Virus record (IMG/VR): IMGVR_UViG_3300020171_000074
Coordinates: 1-40,071 of that record
Source: a virus
Strand: one strand, 5' to 3'
Length of the DNA: 40,071 nucleotides
A program made the position numbers and the translations under genes. The notes under the pieces are model-generated. The model did not search any database and was not told the DNA's origin. It saw nothing but the letters and a program-made list of their open reading frames with translations. Positions 12,604 to 21,512 of this stretch are shown here, in pieces. Each line of letters begins with the position of its first letter. Positions within the stretch are counted from its first letter, which is position 1.

Positions 12604-13191
12604 ATGGACAGTAGCGAGTTAAACAACATAGCGATGGCATATGAAGAGTCCCTCCTGGCACAGAATCTCACCAAGGCAGAGTTGATAATGTTGCTAGCTC
12701 TTGTTAAGGCTAGAATAAGTATCAGGATAGCTACAGCACCAACGGAGACTCCTGTACGTAAGCCTAGTATTAGTGAGAGACCTCATAAGACAGTAGCAAA
12801 GAAGACTCCAGTCAAGACAGTCAAGCCACCCACCAAGAAGTCAGTGGCATATGACCCACAGTTTGACCCACCGCCTCCAATGACAGGAGACCCCGTGCCA
12901 CCCAGGAATGAGCCATCTAAGGGTAAAGTGATAATACCTAAGAATACTGCAGCTATATGTGATGCATGCAGGAAGGTGGTATATATTACTAACAAGGATG
13001 TCACTGAGGGTATGGCATATGATGACTTCGCTGCAGCATTCACTCCTACTGACCCTGGTATTGAGCTCATAGGAGAGAGTATAGACTTACAGAATATAGA
13101 TGGTAACATATCTGTTGACTGTCCAGCCTGTAACGCACCTAAGGCTCTGTATCTAATTGGGAGGAGAGTCAATAGTGAATCCCTGGAGTAA
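12604..13191 (+). CDS. unknown protein with central Pro-rich linker and C-terminal zinc ribbon
   Basis: I start at the ATG at 12604 (195 residues), 8 nt after AAGGAG; the ATG at 12598 is only 2 nt from it. There are three parts: a helical N-terminus (to about 45), a Lys/Pro/Thr-rich linker (about 45-105) and a zinc ribbon with C-D-A-C near 120 and C-P-A-C near 177. The layout suits a scaffold-like DNA-binding protein working beside the polymerase. No named family. Confidence 0.65.
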   Translation: MDSSELNNIAMAYEESLLAQNLTKAELIMLLALVKARISIRIATAPTETPVRKPSISERPHKTVAKKTPVKTVKPPTKKSVAYDPQFDPPPPMTGDPVPPRNEPSKGKVIIPKNTAAICDACRKVVYITNKDVTEGMAYDDFAAAFTPTDPGIELIGESIDLQNIDGNISVDCPACNAPKALYLIGRRVNSESLE

Positions 13192-13402
13192 GAAAAGAGT
13201 AGGGACAGTAGACCCACTTGATGCCTGGAGTGAGATAGAACATTACAAAGAGCATAAAGATTTAATAGGAAAGATATACATATCTAGCCAAGAGCATATA
13301 GATATACTACATAATATAACAATTGTATTATGTGATTTATACAGGAGAATAAATGAACTGGAGCGAGAGAAGGGTAGAGGGCATAGGTCCAGTACCAGCT
13401 AA
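13175..13402 (+). CDS. unknown 75-residue protein
   Basis: The GTG at 13175 has GGAGGAG 8 nt upstream and overlaps the previous gene; an in-frame TTG at 13157 lacks a site. The product is mostly helical, ends in an Arg/Ser-rich tail and overlaps the polymerase gene by 50 bp in another frame. Not recognised. Confidence 0.6.
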   Translation: MNPWSKKRVGTVDPLDAWSEIEHYKEHKDLIGKIYISSQEHIDILHNITIVLCDLYRRINELEREKGRGHRSSTS

Positions 13403-15647
13403 GATTATGTTTATAGGTGAAGCCCCTGGTGAGCATGAGGATAAGTTAGGTATTCCTTTCGTTGGCTTAGCTGGCCAAGTGCTAGATGGTATACTAGCAG
13501 AAGTAGGTATAGATAGAGCTAGTATATATATCACTAATATTGCCAAACATCGACCCAAGGATAATGACTTCTCTGCCTTTGATGTAGGATACCTTGCACA
13601 GGCTCTAGAGGAAGTAAGAGAAGAGATAACTAGAGTCAGACCCAATATCATCGTACTAGCAGGAGCTATACCTCTACACTATATACTAGATAAGAAAGAT
13701 ATCACTAAGTATAGAGGTAGTGTTCTCGAGTCTAAGTATGGTAAGTGCATCCCTATCATGCATCCTGCTGCTATCGCACGTGACTGGAAGTGGAGGCCTA
13801 TCACAGTATGTGATATAGCTAAGGTCAAGAAGGAGGCTGAGTATCCTGCCATCAGGAGAGAAGAGCGTAACATTGTAGTCATGCCATCTTATGAGATGGT
13901 GATAACTGCTCTTGATGGAATCAGTAAGAACAAGAATAAGATATCCTTTGATATTGAGACAGAGACTGGCCAGATTAACTGTATAGCTTTAGCAATATCT
14001 TTCCAGACAGCAATATCCATCCCCTTCTGGTTTGGAGCGTCTGGTTCACTATGGTCTTCCGAGCAGGAATTAGAGATATGGTCTAAACTCAAGTATATTC
14101 TAGAGGACCCCAGTATACCTAAGATAGCCCAGAATGCACAGTATGATATGACTATACTGAGAGATAAGTATAACATAAGAGTCAAGGGACTATGGCTAGA
14201 TACTATGATAGCCTTCCATGCTCTCTACCCTGAGTTACCCAAGAATCTCGCTCTGATGACATCTCTCTATACTGATATACCATACTATAAGTATATGATT
14301 AAGTCAGATGACATGACTGAGTTCTTTCGGTATAATGCCCTAGATGCTCTGGCTACATATGAGTGTGCAGAGAAGATATATGCTGAGATGGTGGAAGCTG
14401 GAGTCGACAAGTTCTACTATGAACACATGCATTCTCTCATTGAACCCATCATGGCTATGAATGAGAAGGGAGTACTGTTAGATGACAAGCTTAGGAAGGA
14501 AGCAATCAAGTTGCTCAAGTGGGAAGTCGAGGAGCTCTCCAAGACCCTACAAGATAGGGTTGGGCATGATATTAATATCAACTCTCCCAAGCAGATGCAG
14601 AAGTGGCTCTACGAGGAGCTCAAGTTACCTGTTCAGTATCAGAAGAGGAAAAGTGGCGAAGGTCTCACCAAGACTCCCTCAGCGGATGAGGAATCTCTTA
14701 TGGCCCTATATTCGCTCACTTCTAATGAGTCACTCAAGATAGTAATAGATATAAGAGAGCGTATGAAATTGGTATCCACATATCTGGAGAAGACCTATGA
14801 CAAAGAAGAGGATGGCTCACATCGTGCGAGAACTACATTCAACATCGCTGGCACCGAGACAGGTAGGCTTAGCTCTAGTGAAACTGTGTACGGCACTGGC
14901 GGCAATTTGCAGAACGTCCCGAAAGGAATCTGCCGTAGGATGTTTATACCTGATACAGGAAAGGTGTTTGTTAATGCTGACTTATCACAAGCAGAAGCCA
15001 GAGTTGTTGCCTATCTTGCCCAGGACGAGAGGCTCATCAAGCTCTTCGAGAACGGTGGAGATATTCACAGACGTAACGCTGCAAATATCTTTGGTAAACC
15101 TGAGGGGGAAGTCACAGAAGAGCAGAGAGAACTCGCTAAACGAATTACTCATGCATCTAACTACAAAATCGGACCTGTTACATTTGCTAAGGAATCGGGC
15201 CTAAGTGTAGCTGAGTCCAAGAGGGTGCTCAACCAGTACTATGCTAACTATCCTCGTATCAAGATGTGGCATATGCAAGTAGAGAGCCAGTTACGCAAGT
15301 CACGCAGTATGACTACCCCCCTAGGCAGGAAGAGGACATTCTTCAATAGGTGGAGTGAGCAGTTGACAAGGGAGGGGATTGCTTACGTGCCTCAAAGTAC
15401 TGTAGTAGATATAGTCAATGATGCCTTGAGAGAGATGTATGGGATATTCCGTAACACTGAGACTAACATCCTGCTGCAGATTCACGATGCCATATTGCTG
15501 CAAACCCCTATAGATGATATAGTTAAGACTATAGAGATAGTAACAAGATGTATGACAAGACCTGTCACTATCAATCATAGGACTCTCACTATACCATGTG
15601 ATATCAGTGTAGGTGGGAACTGGAATGATATGAAGAAGGTAGCATGA
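13353..15647 (+). CDS. uracil-DNA-glycosylase / 3'-5' exonuclease / family A DNA polymerase fusion
   Basis: Three domains lie in 764 residues. Residues 1-155 are family 4/5 UDG-like: G-E-A-P-G-x2-E-D (22-30), P-F-V-G-x-A-G (35-41) and an M-H-P motif (136-138). Residues 195-345 are the proofreading exonuclease: D-I-E (200-202), N261-x3-D265 and Y327-x3-D331. Residues about 360-764 are the polymerase: motif A with Asp543, motif B R592-x3-K596-x7-Y604, motif C I-H-D-A (710-713). Oddities: the UDG part lacks the four Fe-S cysteines of family 4 (no N-terminal CxxC, and K-H-R-P replaces K-C-R-P), and motif C has Ala where Glu is usual. It is the phage replicase. The stop overlaps the next start. 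Confidence 0.92.
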   Translation: MNWSERRVEGIGPVPAKIMFIGEAPGEHEDKLGIPFVGLAGQVLDGILAEVGIDRASIYITNIAKHRPKDNDFSAFDVGYLAQALEEVREEITRVRPNIIVLAGAIPLHYILDKKDITKYRGSVLESKYGKCIPIMHPAAIARDWKWRPITVCDIAKVKKEAEYPAIRREERNIVVMPSYEMVITALDGISKNKNKISFDIETETGQINCIALAISFQTAISIPFWFGASGSLWSSEQELEIWSKLKYILEDPSIPKIAQNAQYDMTILRDKYNIRVKGLWLDTMIAFHALYPELPKNLALMTSLYTDIPYYKYMIKSDDMTEFFRYNALDALATYECAEKIYAEMVEAGVDKFYYEHMHSLIEPIMAMNEKGVLLDDKLRKEAIKLLKWEVEELSKTLQDRVGHDININSPKQMQKWLYEELKLPVQYQKRKSGEGLTKTPSADEESLMALYSLTSNESLKIVIDIRERMKLVSTYLEKTYDKEEDGSHRARTTFNIAGTETGRLSSSETVYGTGGNLQNVPKGICRRMFIPDTGKVFVNADLSQAEARVVAYLAQDERLIKLFENGGDIHRRNAANIFGKPEGEVTEEQRELAKRITHASNYKIGPVTFAKESGLSVAESKRVLNQYYANYPRIKMWHMQVESQLRKSRSMTTPLGRKRTFFNRWSEQLTREGIAYVPQSTVVDIVNDALREMYGIFRNTETNILLQIHDAILLQTPIDDIVKTIEIVTRCMTRPVTINHRTLTIPCDISVGGNWNDMKKVA

Positions 15648-16036
15648 CCTACACCCAAGAGGACCTCAGTAAAATAAGATTGCAATACAACACTAACTTC
15701 GAGAGACTCTTGAGTTCCCACCCAGGTACACAGGAGCATGCTAGGTATGCTAAGTTAGATGAGATACTCTATAAGAGAGAAGAAAAGATACAGAGAGCCT
15801 TAGGTGTATATGCCAAGGACCCCTGTGTATTATCTACCAAGACCTATGAATGTGAAGACTGCATCGGCTACTACAAGAAGAGATATAAGGACTACCACAA
15901 CGGCAAGGGGCAGATGATAAATGTGCCATGCAAGGTAAAGAGAGGGACGCCATGCCCCTATAAGAAATATGCCAAGCAGCCCTGGGAAGATGCTGCTATC
16001 GTACAGGACGTACTGCAGAATACTGAGGATGCATAG
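15644..16036 (+). CDS. unknown Cys-containing protein after the polymerase
   Basis: This 130-residue protein starts in an ATGA overlap with the polymerase stop. The N-terminal half is helical and charged. The second half has C-V-x10-C-E-D-C, V-P-C and T-P-C-P, enough for one or two metal sites. Gene order suggests a replication helper. Not recognised. Confidence 0.7.
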   Translation: MTYTQEDLSKIRLQYNTNFERLLSSHPGTQEHARYAKLDEILYKREEKIQRALGVYAKDPCVLSTKTYECEDCIGYYKKRYKDYHNGKGQMINVPCKVKRGTPCPYKKYAKQPWEDAAIVQDVLQNTEDA

Positions 16037-16148
16037 TAAGTGTCATGTGCATAAGAAGAGGGTGATACCTGTGCATCATGGGTTCTATGTGGATACGATA
16101 GTACCTGATGTAGATGTAGTAAAGGCAGAAGAGGGGAGGAGAGAGTAA
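16029..16148 (+). CDS. 39-residue protein sharing a C-x-V-H-K-K-R-V-I-P motif with a neighbour
   Basis: The ATG at 16029 overlaps the previous gene by 8 bp. The product begins MHSKCHVHKKRVIP; the gene at 16404 contains C-Q-I-H-R-K-R-V-I-P, and the DNA is also similar there. It may be a truncated duplicate of that protein's zinc-finger end. An earlier in-frame ATG at 15990 would add an extra Cys and is an alternative start. Confidence 0.5.
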   Translation: MHSKCHVHKKRVIPVHHGFYVDTIVPDVDVVKAEEGRRE

Positions 16149-16149
16149 A

Positions 16150-16326
16150 ATGAGGGTGGCTATCATAAAAGGATTTTGGGAAGGTACCACTGGTACTCTA
16201 ACAGGAGTCAGAGCTAAGTCTGGGGAGTATGAAGTTATAATCAATACTGATATATGGGGAGATGTTCCTATTTGGTTGCAGAAAGATGAGTTTGCTCCCC
16301 CCTATAACCCTCCTCTTATTACATAG
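16150..16326 (+). CDS. 58-residue SH3/KOW-like protein
   Basis: The ATG at 16150 follows GGGGAGGAG and comes 1 bp after the previous stop. The product looks like one small beta-barrel: V-A-I-I-K-G, G-T-T-G-T-L-T-G-V, Y-E-V-I-I and V-P-I-W-L-Q-K-D-E-F. Such barrels in phages often bind nucleic acid or host RNA polymerase. Its stop codon overlaps the -10 box of a promoter pointing the opposite way. Confidence 0.65.
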   Translation: MRVAIIKGFWEGTTGTLTGVRAKSGEYEVIINTDIWGDVPIWLQKDEFAPPYNPPLIT

Positions 16327-16352
16327 TATACCACATAACTCACAGAAGTCAA
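16325..16352 (-). promoter_or_regulatory. antisense copy (copy 3) of the TTGAC-N16-TATACT promoter motif
   Basis: On the - strand: TTGACT (16352-16347), a 16-bp spacer ending in TGTGG, and TATACT (16330-16325). Boxes, spacing and the TGTGG element match the promoters at 5696 and 7135. Transcription would run leftwards, antisense to the small genes and the polymerase gene. No convincing - strand gene lies just downstream. Confidence 0.65.
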
Positions 16353-16403
16353 GAGGTGAGAGAAAATAAATATGCCACTGGCTCAACATAGGAAGATAGC
16401 AGA

Positions 16404-16622
16404 ATGAGACATCATAGACCCATTGTCATAGCAGAGCTGGGAGGTACCCCTGTACATAGGATAACTACAGAGAGGGTATGTGCAAGGAAGGACTGTATCA
16501 CTATCCTTAGCGGCTACAATCCCTCTAGTCTATGCCAGATACATAGGAAGAGAGTGATACCCAAGGGGGCAGGTTTTAAGATGTCCAACCCAAGGCCTGC
16601 AACTTGTAAAACTTCTCATTGA
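16404..16622 (+). CDS. small zinc-finger protein, last gene of the left block
   Basis: This 72-residue protein has C-A-R-K-D-C (26-31) and L-C-Q-I-H (44-48), together a likely single zinc site, followed by R-K-R-V-I-P. The last 47 bp overlap, on the opposite strand, the end of the PurD-like gene, so the two operons run into each other. No bidirectional terminator is visible between them. Confidence 0.6.
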   Translation: MRHHRPIVIAELGGTPVHRITTERVCARKDCITILSGYNPSSLCQIHRKRVIPKGAGFKMSNPRPATCKTSH

Positions 16623-17577
16623 CATTCTTGCCGATATCTATTCTGTATTGTAGGTCTCTAGCCTTGATGTTCTCTATGGTACGGTAGGCTCTCCTGCAAG
16701 CCTCTTGTGGTGATACTCCCCTGGCAGTGATGTATCCTATGTTCCCTGATAACTCTCCAGTCTGGTAGCTCTCTCCACTACTCACTACATCCATAAGCCA
16801 GCTGTGCTTGATATTGAGTGGGTTGAGCCCATCAACGGGGAATATCATTTCTGGCTTGGCGTGGGGATATGGATACACAGATAACATTACTCCTGCCACC
16901 CATGGGTCAAGAGGCCTAAGCTCTGTGCTAGATTCATTGAATATGCTGAGCAGGATATCAGACTTGGATATCTTGCTATTCTCATATATAGCAGTAGTAT
17001 ATGGCCTAGTCAGGTCAGCAGAGATATCTCTCACGTATACCTCTTTATCTACTATACACTCCACGCTGAAACATCCCTTATGTCCTGCCTTACGCAGGAA
17101 CCTCTCCAGGGGCTCCAGTATCTCTTTGACCAGCTTGGACTTATCTACATTAAAGTATGCAAGGTAGCCTGAGCTGTCGATATCAGTACCGACATCACCA
17201 GACATCATCTTAGTGTAGTTGAACACCAGACTCTTACTGATAAACTTATTGCCATTGAACCAACAAGAGACTATTACTGGTACGCCATGTGTAGTCTCTG
17301 TGGCTGGCTTATATCCTATAGCAGATATGATATTATCTTTATAGTTAGTATCAGTAGAGAGTATAGCACTCCACTGGGAGGGACCTAGGACCCTGCTGCC
17401 TCTAGCCCTGAGCATATCAGCTAGTCTAGTAAATATAGATGAGTCAATGATGCTTATATCAGGTATGAGAGCACCCTCAGTCCATCCTGTGCTTACTGTG
17501 ACTGAGTGGCCTTCCTTTGACATATGTGCTGCTATGCCACAGCCAAATCCTGTAGCCGTGAAGATACATAGTTTCAT
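16576..17577 (-). CDS. PurD-like (phosphoribosylamine-glycine ligase-like) ATP-grasp-type protein
   Basis: The C-terminus (I-T-A-R-G-V-S-P-x-E-A-C-R-R-A-Y then L-Q-Y-R-I-D-I-G) closely follows the end of PurD. Earlier, V-L-G-P-S-Q-W-S-A and G-N-K-F-I...T-K-M-M-S-G-D-V-G fit PurD-like core segments. At 333 residues it is about 100 shorter than cellular PurD, and the ATP-grasp middle looks reduced, so purine synthesis is doubtful. It is the last gene of the virion operon, far from nucleotide genes. It might join an amino group to a nucleotide, protein or cell-wall compound. Fold similarity is fairly sure; the reaction is not. Confidence 0.65.
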   Translation of the reverse strand: MKLCIFTATGFGCGIAAHMSKEGHSVTVSTGWTEGALIPDISIIDSSIFTRLADMLRARGSRVLGPSQWSAILSTDTNYKDNIISAIGYKPATETTHGVPVIVSCWFNGNKFISKSLVFNYTKMMSGDVGTDIDSSGYLAYFNVDKSKLVKEILEPLERFLRKAGHKGCFSVECIVDKEVYVRDISADLTRPYTTAIYENSKISKSDILLSIFNESSTELRPLDPWVAGVMLSVYPYPHAKPEMIFPVDGLNPLNIKHSWLMDVVSSGESYQTGELSGNIGYITARGVSPQEACRRAYRTIENIKARDLQYRIDIGKNVNEKFYKLQALGWTS

Positions 17578-17593
17578 CGCTTACTCCTTTCGC

Positions 17594-19360
17594 TTAGTAC
17601 TGTGGGTTATAACTTTCCCCTTGGCCTCCTATGGCCATTCCTTGAGAAGCTTTCAATATACTTGGGTCTACGAGACCTGACATGACACCATCCCTTATAG
17701 CCTTAGCAGCAGGAGTGGTCTTACGTGACAATAGACGCTGATAAAGTAAAGATGTGGCTCTAGGAGATGTAGCAAGTGTAGCACCACCAAATCCTGCAGC
17801 CATCATAGGATTACCTATGACAGCTCCACCGACAGTACCAGCACCAAGGATAGATGTGGTCTTAGTAGGCCACCATTCCTTAGCCTCATTATTAGCTATA
17901 GCATCCTGTAATCTCTTGACGAACTTCTTACTGCCAGGTATAGTAGCCTCAAATCTCTTGAGTGCATCTATGGCAGGTCCATTAGTCTTAAGTAATGTAG
18001 CTCTCTCAGCTGGTGAGACACCTGACATAGATGTAGTGAGAAGTTTGTCAAGTGAGAGGTCTCCCTCTAGAGGCTTACCACCTCTTATGTCCATGAGCTC
18101 ACTATACTTGGCATTAGCCTTAAGCCAATCCTTAGGAGCTGTTAGCTTGACCTGTTCATCTATGGCATTTATAGCTTTGCGTACCCCACCATGATTGGTC
18201 TCTTTGTATATCTGAGAGAGTTTATCCTTCCAACCAGAGATAGTCCTGAGAGGAACATTACCACCATATTGAGCTAGGTCAGCCTCAATCTGTCCAATAG
18301 CATTATAGATTTCCTCGTCTATAGGAGTATTGAATGCAATATTACCTTTAGCATCTCTACTTATGCCACCATGGTCTACGAGGTCTTTAAGGAGTGTCCT
18401 TGTAGGTGACTTCTTAGCATCTATCTTTATTGCAGTCTTGGCATACTTGCTATCTAACTTACCTACATCATCACCTAGCTTCTTAAACTGAGACTCTACC
18501 AATGCCCTGACATTGCTTACCTCTTTGTTCAACTGTCCTGCTATATCATCGACACTCTGTCCTGGCTTGATAAACCCAAATCTATTCTTGACAGCGTATC
18601 TACCCCAGTCAGGACTGCCTCTAAGCATGACAGCGATGTGAGCTCTAGCAGCAGCTTTGACAGTAGCATCTGCACTACTACCTACTAGCTTAGTAGCACC
18701 CTTACGTATAGCAGCTAGTCCTGGTTTGACTGCTCCATAACCAGGAAGCATAGTCGTACCAGCAAGACCAGCTAACTGTGATAATGGTTCAGGGACTCCC
18801 ATACCTCTAGTTATGTCACCTATCTCTGTAGGAGTCTCCCCTGTGATACTCTTAGCAGTAGTCTTAGCCATATCTGGTAGCAGAGTACGTGCTGACTCTG
18901 GAGTGAGTTTCCCTGAGAGAACATTCTTCAATGTCCTAACAGGACCCCATATAGGGTCAACATCTATTCCATGTCTCTGCATAGTAACACCTGGAGCAGT
19001 CACTCCACCCTCGATACTCTGGTATCCAGCACCAAGTAACTTTAGCATCATTGCTGGGGTCTTTGCTGCCCAGTGTCTTGTCTTGCCTAGGACATTAAGG
19101 TTGGCATTCTTCGCTGGATTGTATAGGGCCTCATTAGCCACAGCTTCCCAGGCATTAGGTCTCTCTTCTGCCATCTTAGCAGATTCCTGTGTCATGGGGT
19201 TGTAGCCAGAGATGACTTTCTCACTTGCTACAGTCTTAGGCAACATACCGTAGGCATCAGGATATTTAGTAGCTAGAGCTGTAGCTAAGTCCTCGTCTGA
19301 CTTATTATCATATTGTGGGTACTTATCTCTGAATACCTGTAATGCTGAGATAGGCATCAT
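17594..19360 (-). CDS. internal virion / DNA-ejection-type protein
   Basis: This 588-residue protein has the N-terminal F-R-x-K-Y-P-Q-Y-D-x2-S-D-x-D-L segment seen in large internal or ejection proteins of podovirus-like phages. The rest is Ala/Lys/Gly-rich, helical, with hydrophobic stretches (about 210-230 and 515-545) that could enter a membrane during DNA delivery. It lies with two other such proteins downstream of the tail genes. GGAGG is 3 nt from the first ATG and 6 nt from the second (19357), so the true start may be one codon later. The first ATG overlaps the previous stop. Confidence 0.7.
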   Translation of the reverse strand: MMPISALQVFRDKYPQYDNKSDEDLATALATKYPDAYGMLPKTVASEKVISGYNPMTQESAKMAEERPNAWEAVANEALYNPAKNANLNVLGKTRHWAAKTPAMMLKLLGAGYQSIEGGVTAPGVTMQRHGIDVDPIWGPVRTLKNVLSGKLTPESARTLLPDMAKTTAKSITGETPTEIGDITRGMGVPEPLSQLAGLAGTTMLPGYGAVKPGLAAIRKGATKLVGSSADATVKAAARAHIAVMLRGSPDWGRYAVKNRFGFIKPGQSVDDIAGQLNKEVSNVRALVESQFKKLGDDVGKLDSKYAKTAIKIDAKKSPTRTLLKDLVDHGGISRDAKGNIAFNTPIDEEIYNAIGQIEADLAQYGGNVPLRTISGWKDKLSQIYKETNHGGVRKAINAIDEQVKLTAPKDWLKANAKYSELMDIRGGKPLEGDLSLDKLLTTSMSGVSPAERATLLKTNGPAIDALKRFEATIPGSKKFVKRLQDAIANNEAKEWWPTKTTSILGAGTVGGAVIGNPMMAAGFGGATLATSPRATSLLYQRLLSRKTTPAAKAIRDGVMSGLVDPSILKASQGMAIGGQGESYNPQY

Positions 19361-20496
19361 CTACCTCCGAATAATTCCAAGGGGTCACTGTTTCCACTTG
19401 GTGCAGCTGTACCACCCTTATTTCCTACTAATTCCTCATATGACTTCCCACCGCCAAAGGTCATACTAAGGTCATCGAGGTTGATATCTCCACGAGCGGT
19501 AGATATAAGCTTCACCATAGTATCGAACTCTCTCTTATACACATTGAGGTCTCTCTTAATCTGTGTTCGTGTCTTGCCCTGTGTATTCACGAGACGGAAG
19601 ACCAGCTTAGCCTCAAATGGAGTTAACTGCTTACCACCACGAGCGAAGGGAATCAAGTTCTTGAGATGGTTCATGTAGTTGAGAGCATCTCTAGTATCAG
19701 AACTCATTTGAGAAGTGAGTAGAGGATTTCCTATATCTACAGCTGACTGACGCATGAAGCCATCTGTGGCACCTTTATCTACAAGCTTACCTAACTCAGT
19801 AATAGCGTTACCAACAGTACCTCTGGACGCTACTACTTTGCCTTCCTCTAGATTATAGGGCTTTGCAGATTCTCTAGCTCTAGTCTCAGCTCCAGCCATA
19901 GTAGCAGCACCCTCAGGAAATCCTAGACTTAGGCCACCTATATTAGCACCAGTAAGTACTGGGGCATTTCCACCTACAGCACTTGCACGTGGGGCATTCA
20001 TGTCTTGTGGAGTCTGTGGAGCTTCAGGAGCTTGTAGACCACCTCCCATACCAGGAATATTACTAAGTACTTTAGCTTCTGCTATAGACTTAGCACCTGC
20101 ACCTCTCTGTTGCACAGACTCAGCAGGAGCAGCCATAGATGTAGTCATCTTCTTGAACTCTGGGTCACTCAACAACTCTTGCATCTTAGGACCATAAGCC
20201 TGCCCTACCATAGTAGTAACATACTTCATCCTCTGGTCAGGGTCTGTGAAGAGGTCAGCAGCTTTCTCTAAGAGGCCAGTAAATAACTTAGCCTGCTCAG
20301 CTTTAGTGTCCCATAGACGCTTATCTATCTCAGAGTCAGTAGCCTTAGATTGCATCTTAGCATTATCTTGGTAATACTTAAGCATACCTATCTTATATGT
20401 ATAGTCCTGCTCTTGTGCCTGCTGCTTCTGCATTCTATCAGCATAGGCATTGAAGTCATTGTTTGGTGCTTCTCTCTGTAGTACTTGTATAGGCAT
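19357..20496 (-). CDS. probable internal virion / ejection protein
   Basis: I start at the ATG at 20496 (379 residues), which shares TAATG with the previous stop and has GGGAGGGG just upstream; longer in-frame starts to 20565 lie inside the preceding gene. The N-terminus begins M-P-I-Q-V-L-Q and is Gln-rich and helical. A Gly/Ala/Pro-rich middle (about 125-200) follows, then an alpha-helical C-terminus. There is no enzyme motif. It is placed with the neighbouring ejection-type proteins by order and composition. Confidence 0.6.
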   Translation of the reverse strand: MPIQVLQREAPNNDFNAYADRMQKQQAQEQDYTYKIGMLKYYQDNAKMQSKATDSEIDKRLWDTKAEQAKLFTGLLEKAADLFTDPDQRMKYVTTMVGQAYGPKMQELLSDPEFKKMTTSMAAPAESVQQRGAGAKSIAEAKVLSNIPGMGGGLQAPEAPQTPQDMNAPRASAVGGNAPVLTGANIGGLSLGFPEGAATMAGAETRARESAKPYNLEEGKVVASRGTVGNAITELGKLVDKGATDGFMRQSAVDIGNPLLTSQMSSDTRDALNYMNHLKNLIPFARGGKQLTPFEAKLVFRLVNTQGKTRTQIKRDLNVYKREFDTMVKLISTARGDINLDDLSMTFGGGKSYEELVGNKGGTAAPSGNSDPLELFGGR

Positions 20497-21512
20497 TAGT
20501 AGCCCCTCCCAAAGTTGAGAGCATTCTTCTGGCTCTGCAGGTATTTGTCCCATTCTGTCATCCATCCTGACTGGGCTGCTGGTGCCATCGTGCTGCTGAA
20601 GTTAAAGTTAGATGGTACGTTCATGGCACCAGGCATGCTATTAGCAATGGCTCCATAACCTGCTGAGCCTGCCGAAGGAAGCATGGATGGGTCAAAGCCT
20701 CCTGTGAATTGAGTGGATGTACCACCACCTCCAGCACCAGACATTCCATAAGAACTAGCTAGACCACCAGCAGCCTGTAGGGCATACGCCCAAGGATTCG
20801 GAGGAGCCTCCTGATACTGTGCAGATACAGAGCTTACTCCTAGAAAGTTAAGAGCTGTATCTAGATATGACTTATATTCATTATTACCACGTACCCACTC
20901 GTTATACTTAGCTGTAAGGTCATACTGTTGCACCAGTCTAGGAGCGGCTTCTAATGCCTGTCCAGTAGTAGCTAATCCCGCAGCTACAGGCCCAGCCGTA
21001 AGAGGAGCATACATAGCTTCATGCTGTAACTCAGCACGTTTGGCAGCAAGAGTATCAGTCAAGTCAGTGTAACTCTTCTGAACTGCATTAGCTCTAGCTG
21101 AACCGTAATATGTATTACCAGGACCTGACCAAGCCTCAGCCAATGCAGGGTCAACCTGCTCCTTCTGTATCTTCATCATCGGGTCAACTTGTGCCTTCTG
21201 CCAGTAGTTCTCATCTATCTTACCAGTGAGGAGAGGGTCGAGTCCCTGGAGAGCTTTGGCATAAGATGTACGCCATTGGTCAAGACCAGTCTGTTCACCA
21301 GCCGTCCAAGGAGCAGTAAGTTGGCCCTGATAAGTCTGTGGCCCAGCAGCTATCTTGCTATTTATCTGGGGACCCATAGTCTGCATAACAGACTTCTGTT
21401 CAGGGTTTAGCTGACCATACGGGTCATATTCCCATTTACCTTTACTGGCATTCTTTGCGTTGAGGTAACTACCAGCAGCACTTGCTATAGCCCCCACTAC
21501 CAATGGCCACAT
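20496..21512 (-). CDS. probable internal virion / ejection protein with N-terminal membrane segment
   Basis: This 338-residue protein begins with a short hydrophobic stretch (M-W-P-L-V-V-G-A-I-A-S-A-A-G) followed by polar, Gln/Asn/Tyr-rich sequence. Such an N-terminus is common in small podovirus ejection proteins. The C-terminal third is Gly/Ser/Ala/Met-rich and probably flexible. The ATG follows GGAGGTGG. Function is inferred from position between the collar fibre and two larger internal proteins. Confidence 0.6.
   Translation of the reverse strand: MWPLVVGAIASAAGSYLNAKNASKGKWEYDPYGQLNPEQKSVMQTMGPQINSKIAAGPQTYQGQLTAPWTAGEQTGLDQWRTSYAKALQGLDPLLTGKIDENYWQKAQVDPMMKIQKEQVDPALAEAWSGPGNTYYGSARANAVQKSYTDLTDTLAAKRAELQHEAMYAPLTAGPVAAGLATTGQALEAAPRLVQQYDLTAKYNEWVRGNNEYKSYLDTALNFLGVSSVSAQYQEAPPNPWAYALQAAGGLASSYGMSGAGGGGTSTQFTGGFDPSMLPSAGSAGYGAIANSMPGAMNVPSNFNFSSTMAPAAQSGWMTEWDKYLQSQKNALNFGRGY

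Noticed and set aside
15996-16244. - strand 82-codon frame just downstream of the antisense promoter
   Set aside because: It lacks a ribosome site and good start, lies antisense to two supported genes, and its composition looks like a shadow frame.
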